13,473 bases of DNA, from contig CAYGFI010000134.1 in NCBI GenBank assembly GCA_964349045.1, positions 1-13,473 of the forward strand, in the 5' to 3' direction. Positions 1 to 5,883 of this stretch are shown one piece after another. Position numbers and translations under genes: made by a program. This DNA comes from JACJXF01 sp964349045. Lineage in GTDB: Bacteria; Bacteroidota; Bacteroidia; Bacteroidales; GCA-2748055. Numbering within the stretch: position 1 is the first letter of the stretch; every line of letters starts with the position of its first letter. Under the pieces are notes generated by a model. It worked only from the letters and a program-made list of their open reading frames with translations. It ran no database searches and had not been told where the DNA came from.

Positions 1-85
1 CTTTGCTAAATTGATCTGGTATGCTTCATAAAATTAAAGAAATCTTTCATTCATATATAAGATCCTATAATTTAAGAATGACCAC

Positions 86-140
86 CCCCTCACACTCCGG
101 GGGAGTGCCTGTCCCGCCCTGCGGGAGGTTTGGGGAGGGG
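86..140. repeat. G/C-rich element able to fold as a three-way junction
   Basis: Three perfect 6-bp stems can form together. The outer stem pairs CCCCTC at 86-91 with GAGGGG at 135-140. Inside it are two hairpins, each with a 3-nt loop: CACTCC 93-98 with GGAGTG 102-107, and TCCCGC 112-117 with GCGGGA 121-126. The stretch is far more G/C-rich than the flanking DNA and lies in a non-coding gap. This resembles the REP-like or MITE-like intergenic repeats common in Bacteroidota genomes, but only one copy is in this window, so its repeat status is inference. A structured RNA is the alternative. Confidence 0.45.
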
Positions 141-193
141 CATAGATGAAGAATCGATAAATATCATAACCAAACGACATTGATTTGCCTTCA

Positions 194-299
194 CGCAACG
201 CGGGATTCTGCGCTTAACTCTTCTAATAAAAACACAATTAAAAACCGCGTTTCCCTTGCGTCATTTGCGTATCCCGCAACGCGGGATTCCGCGCTTAAC
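194..299. repeat. Two direct copies of a 25-bp repeat
   Basis: The 25-mer beginning CGCAACGCGGGATTC lies at 194-218 and again at 275-299, with one mismatch (t209 against c290). The copies start 81 bp apart. A weaker match, ATTTGC at 183 and 263, precedes both. The second copy can form either of two overlapping hairpins: ATCCCGC 271-277 with GCGGGAT 281-287 around an AAC loop, or CGCGG 280-284 with CCGCG 289-293 around a GATT loop. The first copy forms both less well. It lies downstream of the minus-strand transporter gene, so it could be read in its 3' tail. No function is evident. Confidence 0.55.
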
Positions 300-300
300 C

Positions 301-346
301 CTTTTCCTTTAACCTTTACCTTAACCTTTATCTTAACCTTAACCCT
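301..346. repeat. Degenerate TTAACC/TTTACC low-complexity tract
   Basis: This is a C/T-rich stretch with many imperfect copies of TTAACC and TTTACC, ending a few bases from the stop codon of the minus-strand transporter gene (350-352). Such tracts are simple-sequence repeats. A shorter T/C-rich run with less clear periodicity follows the peptidase gene at about 5150-5190. No terminator stem is attached to either. Confidence 0.4.
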
Positions 347-349
347 TCC

Positions 350-1141
350 CTACCACTCCTCATGTGTTTTCTCAATAACCTCCTCTGCTTTCTGATCACC
401 CAGGTATTTGTCAATTATGTAGTGAAAAAGATATATTAACGGGGTAAGGATTATAGCAAAACTAACTTTATATATATACTGAATTGTCCCAACCTGCAAA
501 ACCTGAAGCAGGGTCCAGTTCCCCATAATATAAAAGGCAACCGTTAATATTACGAAACTGTCGATTAACTGCGAAACCACGGTGGATCCTGTAGCTCTCA
601 GCCATAGTTTTTTATGACCCGTTAAACGCCGGATCCAGTGAAATGTATAAACATCAACAAACTGGCTCACCAGAAAAGCCGTAATGCTTCCGGCTATGAT
701 GGAAACTCCCTGGCTAAAAATTAATGTATAGGCAAAATTAATGTTAAGCGGCTGGCCTGAAGGATCAGTGCCATTAAGGTCCTGCCAGAATTCGGCCGGA
801 GGCAATTTTGTACTGATTACAATTATTATGGAACAATATAATACCAATATCGCAGCCAATATGGAAATTCGCTGAACTCCTTTCTTTCCAAAATATTCAT
901 TCACAACATCTGAAAGAATAAATACAAAGGGCCAGATCAGAATGCCAACACTCATATTAAGGTCCAGTTTCTGCCCGTCACCAAAGGGTAAAGCCCAGCC
1001 CTCAATTCCAAGAAAATGGGTTAATGAAAAGATTTTTACTCCTGTCAACTCCGCCAGAATAACATTGGCTATAAATACTCCTGAAAGTATATAAAAAAGT
1101 CTGTTGAGTTTATTGTTGCCTTCCCCTTTTATCACACTCAT
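350..1141 (-). CDS. yhhQ: Queuosine precursor transporter, YhhQ/VUT family
   Basis: This is an integral inner-membrane protein of 263 residues, the usual length for the COG1738 (YhhQ, formerly DUF165) family, which imports preQ0/preQ1 for queuosine tRNA modification. About six hydrophobic segments are visible, at roughly 14-32, 62-78, 92-110, 137-157, 187-206 and 222-243. Family signatures seen are D78 with N81-E82 and G85-K86-K87 (SDVVNEYFGKK), SQ-x-x-D at 159-163, lwlR at 179-182, and SQ-x-x-D at 190-194. The start ATG (1139-1141) is the first in the frame and has no Shine-Dalgarno sequence. I saw no preQ1 riboswitch and no TAnnTTTG promoter element just upstream. It is transcribed alone. 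The family call is strong; whether the ligand is preQ0, preQ1 or queuine cannot be read from the sequence. Confidence 0.88.
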   Translation of the reverse strand: MSVIKGEGNNKLNRLFYILSGVFIANVILAELTGVKIFSLTHFLGIEGWALPFGDGQKLDLNMSVGILIWPFVFILSDVVNEYFGKKGVQRISILAAILVLYCSIIIVISTKLPPAEFWQDLNGTDPSGQPLNINFAYTLIFSQGVSIIAGSITAFLVSQFVDVYTFHWIRRLTGHKKLWLRATGSTVVSQLIDSFVILTVAFYIMGNWTLLQVLQVGTIQYIYKVSFAIILTPLIYLFHYIIDKYLGDQKAEEVIEKTHEEW

Positions 1142-1434
1142 ATAATACGAAGCTTTAAATTGGGCCTATGAATTTAAATTCGGATAATTCTCGAAATTAC
1201 AACTATTCTTTAATAATCCTATAAGATATTTACAGATGTATAAGGAATTGTTATAAACAGCCCGTATACGTAGACTCATTTTTCATTTCACAGGACGGAC
1301 GTAATTAATTTTAAGCTCATTTAAAGCTCTGATTTTGTATTATTAAGTGAATAGACTGCAATCATCGCTTCGCGGAGCTTACTACTCCAATTATTCCCTA
1401 TATGCCTGCACCAACTGAGACAGATTCATTACAA
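1142..1434. other. Left part of a 445-bp gene-free gap; no feature seen
   Basis: This AT-rich stretch separates the divergent transporter (minus) and CotH-type (plus) genes. I found no open frame of interest, no tRNA-like fold and no convincing promoter for the transporter gene. A small imperfect palindrome, GCTTCGCGGAGC, lies near 1368-1380. Confidence 0.4.
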
Positions 1435-1519
1435 ACCTAAGGTTGGCCGGGAACCTTCGTCAAAGCTTTGGCCAACGGTCAAAGCCGAGGCTGTGGAATC
1501 ACAGCGACACCCGTTAGGT
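1435..1519. other. Foldable G/C-rich element, possible structured RNA or repeat
   Basis: Three perfect helices are compatible with each other. ACCTAA 1435-1440 pairs with TTAGGT 1514-1519 as a closing stem. GTTGGCC 1442-1448 pairs with GGCCAAC 1470-1476. GCTGTG 1490-1495 pairs with CACAGC 1500-1505 around a GAAT loop. A 10-bp palindrome CAAAGCTTTG occupies 1461-1470. Base composition is clearly higher in G+C than on either side. It lies upstream of the predicted CotH promoter, so it is probably not that gene's leader. I did not recognise any known riboswitch class (TPP, SAM, cobalamin, preQ1 and c-di-GMP cores were considered). Strand is undetermined. Confidence 0.35.
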
Positions 1520-1562
1520 GGGGCATGGGATGGAGCTGAACTAATAAGTAATTTATTAATCC

Positions 1563-1570
1563 TACCTTTG
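1563..1570 (+). promoter_or_regulatory. Putative Bacteroidota -7 promoter element (TACCTTTG)
   Basis: This is an exact match to TAnnTTTG, 16 bp before the GTG start at 1587. Transcription would begin about 1577, leaving a leader of about 10 nt. No good -33 TTTG is present at the expected distance. Confidence 0.4.
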
Positions 1571-1586
1571 TGAAAATTAAGATTCC

Positions 1587-3341
1587 GTGAAGAATATAGT
1601 TTTATCCTTTTTTTCTTTATTCTTGTCCAGCGAGTTGTCTTTTTCACAGACACCGGACCATTGGGAAAATATCATCGATGCAACTGATACCTGGAAGTAT
1701 ATAATCCCTTCTTCAGAATTACCCGCGAACTGGACAAGCCCGGATTTCGACGATTCTGCATGGTTATCAGGACCCGGGGGGATTGGGTATGGTGATAACG
1801 ACGATAATACGATGGTCCCCTCCGGTACAATTTCAGTATTTATTAGAAAAAACTTCATCCTTTCAGATGCTTCAACACTCATCTCTGCTATACTTTATGC
1901 TGACTATGATGATGCTTTCGTGGCTTACCTCAATGGTACAGAAATTGCACGGGCAAATATAGGCACAATAGGCGTCAGACCTGCATTTAACGCTACTTCT
2001 GTTAATGCTATCGAACCGGCTTCCGTCTCGGGCGATAATCCTCCGCGTTTTGCTATCGATAATACGAAACTCGCCTCAGCCATTATAGATGGAGAAAACA
2101 CTTTGGCTCTCCAGTTTCATAATTATCTTGTAACTTCATCCGATCTTTCTTCAACGACCTATTTTTTCGGGGGATTTTCAAATTCTTCAGCCGGTTACCG
2201 TTCCCCTCCCTCCTGGTTCACTACTCCTCCTGAAATCACTTCGCATCTTCCCCTTGTCGTTATCAACACCTGGGGAGGATACATTCCGGCAGAACCTAAA
2301 GTTGATGCATGGATTAAGGTTATTAATAAAGGGCCCGGTCAGATCAATAATGTGAATGATCCAGGTACCGACTTCGAAGGAAATATCGGGATAGAAATCC
2401 GGGGGCAAAGTTCCCAGATGTTCCCAAAAAAGAGTTACGGCTTTGAAACCCGTAATGTACTTAAAGAGGACTCATCGGTCAGCCTTTTAGGAATGCCTGA
2501 AGAAAGCGATTGGATACTGAGCGCTCCATTTTCAGACAAATCGATGATGCGTAACCCGTTGACATTTTACCTGGGAAACCGGATGGGTCGCTGGCAACCC
2601 CGTTCACAATGGTGTGAACTCTATCTCAACGGGGATTACCAGGGAGTTTATTTTCTTATTGAAAAAATTAAACGGGATAAAGACCGCGTAAATATCGACA
2701 AACTATTTCCAACTGAACTGGCTGCCGATTCACTTACCGGAGGTTATATTGTTAAAGTGGATAAACTGGACGGGCTGACTTCAAATGGATATTTCACCAC
2801 AAATCCGGTAAGTTATGGTAATGCGCGACATTATGCTTTCACTTATGTATATCCAAAAGTTGCAGAAATCATGCCTGCCCAAAAGACTTACCTTAAGAAT
2901 TTCCTTACCGACCTGGAGAATGCCCTCAACGGCGCTGGTTTTAAAAACCCTGTAAGCGGTTTTCGTGCCTATATGAATGAGTTCTCATTTATTGAATTTC
3001 AGATCATCCAGGAACTGACCAATAATGTCGATGGCTACCGTTATAGTACTTTCTTCCATAAGGAAAAAGACTCCGATGGTGGAAAGCTTATCGCTGGCCC
3101 TTTGTGGGATTTCGACCTTTGCTATGGAAATGTCGACTATTCACCCCGTAATCTCGCGACTAACCAATGGCTATACACAAATTACGGACCTCACGAAGGT
3201 TACCCGATGCATTGGTGGGCAAGACTGATGCAGGACCCGGACTATGTTAACCTGCTGAAGTGGCGGTATACCGGGTTACGGATGGGCCCTTTTAATACCG
3301 ATTCCATATTTGAATATCTCGATAAAATCAGGCCTTGTTAG
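1587..3341 (+). CDS. Secreted CotH-kinase family protein, N-terminal part of a frameshifted gene
   Basis: A 584-residue product. A signal peptide covers residues 1 to about 21, with the hydrophobic run MKNIVLSFFSLFL and likely cleavage after SFS or SFSQ. Residues about 28-200 resemble a beta-sandwich carbohydrate-binding-like domain (DDSAWLSGPGGIGYG, YADYDDAFVAYLNG). From about 222 it is a CotH-kinase domain: G-I-E-I-RGQSSQMFPKKSYGFE at 268-287, SDWILSAPFSDKSMMRN at 307-323, LYLNGDYQGVYFLIEKIKRD at 345-364, and the acidic GPLWDFDLCYG at 504-514, whose D508/D510 are the likely metal-binding pair. CotH proteins are protein-kinase-like folds known from spore coat proteins; substrates of the secreted Bacteroidota forms are unknown. 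GTG is the start because the signal peptide begins there. The frame stops inside the CotH fold at 3339-3341, and the rest of the protein continues in another frame. Confidence 0.82.
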   Translation: MKNIVLSFFSLFLSSELSFSQTPDHWENIIDATDTWKYIIPSSELPANWTSPDFDDSAWLSGPGGIGYGDNDDNTMVPSGTISVFIRKNFILSDASTLISAILYADYDDAFVAYLNGTEIARANIGTIGVRPAFNATSVNAIEPASVSGDNPPRFAIDNTKLASAIIDGENTLALQFHNYLVTSSDLSSTTYFFGGFSNSSAGYRSPPSWFTTPPEITSHLPLVVINTWGGYIPAEPKVDAWIKVINKGPGQINNVNDPGTDFEGNIGIEIRGQSSQMFPKKSYGFETRNVLKEDSSVSLLGMPEESDWILSAPFSDKSMMRNPLTFYLGNRMGRWQPRSQWCELYLNGDYQGVYFLIEKIKRDKDRVNIDKLFPTELAADSLTGGYIVKVDKLDGLTSNGYFTTNPVSYGNARHYAFTYVYPKVAEIMPAQKTYLKNFLTDLENALNGAGFKNPVSGFRAYMNEFSFIEFQIIQELTNNVDGYRYSTFFHKEKDSDGGKLIAGPLWDFDLCYGNVDYSPRNLATNQWLYTNYGPHEGYPMHWWARLMQDPDYVNLLKWRYTGLRMGPFNTDSIFEYLDKIRPC

Positions 3342-3772
3342 GGATTTCTATTGACCATAATTTCCAGCGATGGCCCATACTCGATCAATATGTCTGGCCA
3401 AATAATTATGTGGGAGGGACCTATGATAACGAGATGGATTATTTAAAAACCTGGTTGACAAATCGTCTTGACTGGATGGATTCCAAATGGCTGTTCCCCT
3501 TAAATACCAGGCAGGATCTATCCTCAACCAGCGAATTCAAAGTTTACCCAAATCCTTTCTCTTCCAGAATTAACCTTTCCATTACAACAAAAAATCCTGA
3601 TGAAATTGTTGTGGATATTTACAATTTGCAGGGTCAAAAAATGACTTCTCATAAATTTCATCCCTTTACTATTTCATCTTCAGAAATAACAATTGATGAT
3701 ATCTTTCTTAAACCCGGGATATATATCCTGCAGGTGGTACAGTCGGGGCAGCTTATTGCGGTCCTAAACTGA
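3335..3772 (+). CDS. C-terminal part of the CotH protein with a T9SS sorting domain, displaced by frameshift
   Basis: The 145 residues continue the preceding gene in the -1 frame. Residues 1-50 complete the CotH fold (NFQRWPILDQYVWPN, then EMDYLKTWLTNRLDWMD). From about 66 to the end is a type A type IX secretion sorting domain: YPNPF at 71-75, VDIYNLQGQKM at 93-103, and LKPGIYILQV at 125-134. This part has no signal peptide, and its nominal TTG start is only the first start-like codon in the frame, which opens at 3326. Read as one protein of about 729 residues, the product would cross the outer membrane through the T9SS. On its own it should not be exported, and an independent gene is unlikely. 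Confidence 0.75.
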   Translation: MLGISIDHNFQRWPILDQYVWPNNYVGGTYDNEMDYLKTWLTNRLDWMDSKWLFPLNTRQDLSSTSEFKVYPNPFSSRINLSITTKNPDEIVVDIYNLQGQKMTSHKFHPFTISSSEITIDDIFLKPGIYILQVVQSGQLIAVLN

Positions 3773-3792
3773 TCCGGGCGGAAAATCATTGA

Positions 3793-3800
3793 TATCTTTG
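3793..3800 (+). promoter_or_regulatory. Putative -7 promoter element (TATCTTTG) of the peptidase gene
   Basis: An exact TAnnTTTG match, 55 bp before the GTG start at 3856. It lies in the 83-bp gap after the CotH gene, in which no terminator stem is visible. No -33 TTTG is found at normal spacing, so support is moderate at best. Confidence 0.33.
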
Positions 3801-3855
3801 TTTATGGATTTTATAATGCTCATATATAAGATTTTAATCTATATCATTTCATACC

Positions 3856-5157
3856 GTGCTTAAGCTGATTCTTATCTTCCTGTTACTACATGGAATTCAA
3901 CTTTATTCCCAGAGCCTGGAATATGCCAGAAACATTGTAAATATTTTAGCATCTGAGGAATATATGGGCCGGGGGTATTGTGGAAAAGCTGATTTGAAAT
4001 CTGCCAGGTTCATCAGAAATGAGTTTCGTATGCAGGGATTACAAGCTTTTGAGGATAAGTATTTTCAGTTTTTCAAACTGAATATCAATACTTTCCCCGG
4101 CAAAATGGAAGTAAAACTTAAAGGCAATATCCTCATTCCCGGAATGGATTACCTGGTTGATCCCGCTTCACCTTCGTTGAAGGGAAAATTCAATGTTGTC
4201 CGGATTAATAGAACGGACATCACCAACGAGGAAACTTTAAAACATATTTTTGATAGATCTACCGGAAAAGCCATACTGATCGATATGACCGATACAATCA
4301 GATTTAATGCCGAAGCAGAGGAATCGATCAATAAAGTTATTAATGCCATTAAATATGATCGGGGAATCAAAAACTCACTGACAATTATTTTTACGGATAA
4401 AAAACTCTCGTGGAGTATTTCAGACTGGCAAGCCAAAAAACCTATAATTATTTTAAATTTACCGGGATCAGATCCCTCTGAGATTACTGAAATTGAGGTA
4501 AATATAAAAGCTTCCTACAAAGAAAACTACCAAACTCAAAACGTCATTGGTCTGGTTCGCGGGAGAATCAACCCTGATAGCTTTTTGGTTGTAACTGCTC
4601 ATTACGATCATCTTGGAATTATGGGAAAAAAAACAACCTTCCCGGGAGCAAATGATAATGCAAGCGGAGTTGCCATGTTGCTGAATCTCAGTAAATACTT
4701 TGCTGCAAATCCCCCTGAATACAGCATGGTATTCCTTGCCCTTGCAGCAGAAGAAGTTGGATTGCTAGGGGCACAATATTTTATTCAAAATCCTCTTTTT
4801 AAAACAAATAAAATAAAGTTCCTGGTAAACTTCGACCTTGCCGGAACAGGAGAAGAAGGTATTAAAGTTGTAAATGCTACTGTTTTTAAAACTGAATTTG
4901 AAAAACTACTGCAAATTAATGATCAATACAAATATCTTCCGTCCATTGAGCCCAGGGGAGAAGCATGCATCAGTGATCATTGCGTTTTCTATCTGAGTAA
5001 AGTACCCTGCTTCTACATCTACACACTTGGTGGAATTTCAGCCTATCACGATATCTTTGATAAAGCCGGAACCCTTCCCCTTTCTGAGTTTTATGATTAT
5101 TATCAATTAATGATATCATTTTTTACTAATTTGCCAGATCACGACCCAAACCCTTAA
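3856..5157 (+). CDS. Secreted M28-family zinc peptidase
   Basis: A 433-residue exported metallopeptidase. A signal peptide spans residues 1-18 (MLKLILIFLLLHGIQLYS). Residues about 70-225 form the lid or PA-like insert usual in this family, followed by NVIGLVRG. The M28 catalytic domain follows, with all expected di-zinc and catalytic residues: H249 and D251 in TAHYDHLG, the bridging D267 in NDNASG, E299-E300 in AAEEVG, D327 in NFDLAG, and H398 in AYHD. The enzyme should release N-terminal amino acids or dipeptides from peptides in the periplasm. GTG at 3856 is the only usable start, since an in-frame TAA lies at 3835-3837. There is no lipobox cysteine and no T9SS domain, so it is probably periplasmic. 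A glutaminyl cyclase is unlikely given the E-E motif. Exact specificity cannot be told. Confidence 0.9.
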   Translation: MLKLILIFLLLHGIQLYSQSLEYARNIVNILASEEYMGRGYCGKADLKSARFIRNEFRMQGLQAFEDKYFQFFKLNINTFPGKMEVKLKGNILIPGMDYLVDPASPSLKGKFNVVRINRTDITNEETLKHIFDRSTGKAILIDMTDTIRFNAEAEESINKVINAIKYDRGIKNSLTIIFTDKKLSWSISDWQAKKPIIILNLPGSDPSEITEIEVNIKASYKENYQTQNVIGLVRGRINPDSFLVVTAHYDHLGIMGKKTTFPGANDNASGVAMLLNLSKYFAANPPEYSMVFLALAAEEVGLLGAQYFIQNPLFKTNKIKFLVNFDLAGTGEEGIKVVNATVFKTEFEKLLQINDQYKYLPSIEPRGEACISDHCVFYLSKVPCFYIYTLGGISAYHDIFDKAGTLPLSEFYDYYQLMISFFTNLPDHDPNP

Positions 5158-5239
5158 ACCTTTTTTCTTTTTCCTTTATCTTTTATTTAGACCGATTATT
5201 AATTTTAGTAAAATTCTTAAATTCCCGTTGTTATTGTTA

Positions 5240-5267
5240 TTTGATTCACAATAAAGTAATATATTTG
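5240..5267 (+). promoter_or_regulatory. Promoter of the hydCBA operon
   Basis: TATATTTG at 5260-5267 is an exact match to the TAnnTTTG -7 element. TTTG at 5240-5243 can serve as the -33 element with 16 bp between, slightly short of the usual 17-23. TTG at 5234-5236 gives 23 bp. Transcription would start near 5274, giving a leader of about 80 nt before the hydC ATG. Confidence 0.5.
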
Positions 5268-5277
5268 ATGCGTTGAA

Positions 5278-5295
5278 TTGTTATTAAAATAACAT
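5278..5295. promoter_or_regulatory. Palindromic operator candidate, Rex-like
   Basis: TGTTATT 5279-5285 and AATAACA 5288-5294 form a perfect 7-bp inverted repeat with a 2-bp spacer. The 18-mer at 5278-5295 agrees at 11 of 14 defined positions with the clostridial-type Rex consensus TTGTTAA-N4-TTAACAA. It sits just after the -7 element, over the predicted transcription start, where a repressor would block the promoter. Rex responds to the NADH/NAD+ ratio and is known to control hydrogenase genes in other anaerobes. An overlapping longer repeat, AATTGTT 5276-5282 with AACAATT 5298-5304, also exists. The region is AT-rich, so chance palindromes are possible and the regulator is inference. Confidence 0.4.
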
Positions 5296-5354
5296 TAAAC
5301 AATTAAAACCTGATTTTAACAATAACTTATTATTAACCCATAAAATTATTACGC

Positions 5355-5819
5355 ATGTCAGAACAAGTTAATTTGGTAAAAGAACTGGCGGATAAACATG
5401 GCAGACGCAGAGACAGCCTGATGCCTATTCTGCAGGGTCTTATGGAAGAGAAAAATTACCTGACCGATGAAACTATGATCGAGGTAGCAAAAGAGTTGGA
5501 TATTTCTGCAGCAGATGTTTACGGAACAGCTTCCTTTTATACCTTTATGGATACCGATTTCAGGGGAAAATACGTGATCAGGGTATGCAAAACCATCAGT
5601 TGTTCCATGAAAGGGAAAATTGATGTATTACACACAATCGAGGAAATCCTGAAAATCAAAACCGGGGAAACCTCCTCCGATAAAAAATTCAGCCTCCTCG
5701 AAACAAATTGTATTGGCTGGTGCCATAAAGCCCCCGCAATGCTTATTAATGACACTCCTTATACAGAGTTAACGCCCAAAAAGGTAACGGAAATTCTTCA
5801 GGAATATATGAAAAAGTAG
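5355..5819 (+). CDS. hydC: NADH-linked [FeFe] hydrogenase, small [2Fe-2S] subunit (NuoE-like)
   Basis: A 154-residue cytoplasmic protein of the NuoE/HydC family. It has an N-terminal helical bundle (about 1-60) and a thioredoxin-like ferredoxin domain. The [2Fe-2S] ligands are C78 and C83 (VCKTISC, C-x4-C) and C119 and C123 (NCIGWC, C-x3-C), the standard NuoE pattern. It is the first gene of hydC-hydB-hydA; the order parallels nuoE-nuoF-nuoG. Its role is to sit on the flavin subunit HydB and exchange electrons with it. The ATG follows an A/T-rich leader with no Shine-Dalgarno sequence. The gap to hydB is 64 bp, with no promoter or terminator that I can see. Formally it could be a complex I subunit, but the neighbouring hydA settles the assignment. 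Confidence 0.9.
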   Translation: MSEQVNLVKELADKHGRRRDSLMPILQGLMEEKNYLTDETMIEVAKELDISAADVYGTASFYTFMDTDFRGKYVIRVCKTISCSMKGKIDVLHTIEEILKIKTGETSSDKKFSLLETNCIGWCHKAPAMLINDTPYTELTPKKVTEILQEYMKK

Positions 5820-5883
5820 CCCGGGGTGATCATGTCGGACCGGCTAAATTTATAAGACTATTTAAAAAATAAATAATAAACTA

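Noticed and set aside
180..395. A 71-codon plus-strand open frame over the left repeats
   Set aside because: Its apparent peptide repeat (ATRDSALN twice) is only the 25-bp DNA repeat spaced by a multiple of three, the rest is low-complexity TTAACC translation, and it runs into the opposite-strand transporter gene.
1142..1300. A preQ1 riboswitch upstream of the queuosine-precursor transporter
   Set aside because: I searched the minus strand for the preQ1-I core and the stem-loop with A-rich tail and found nothing matching.
1429..1653. A 74-codon minus-strand open frame
   Set aside because: It overlaps the start of the CotH gene and the foldable element, has no family resemblance, and looks like a shadow.
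3320..3345. Programmed -1 ribosomal frameshifting in the CotH gene
   Set aside because: There is no X-XXY-YYZ slippery heptamer at the junction, and no strong downstream stem was seen; a mutation or assembly indel explains it better.
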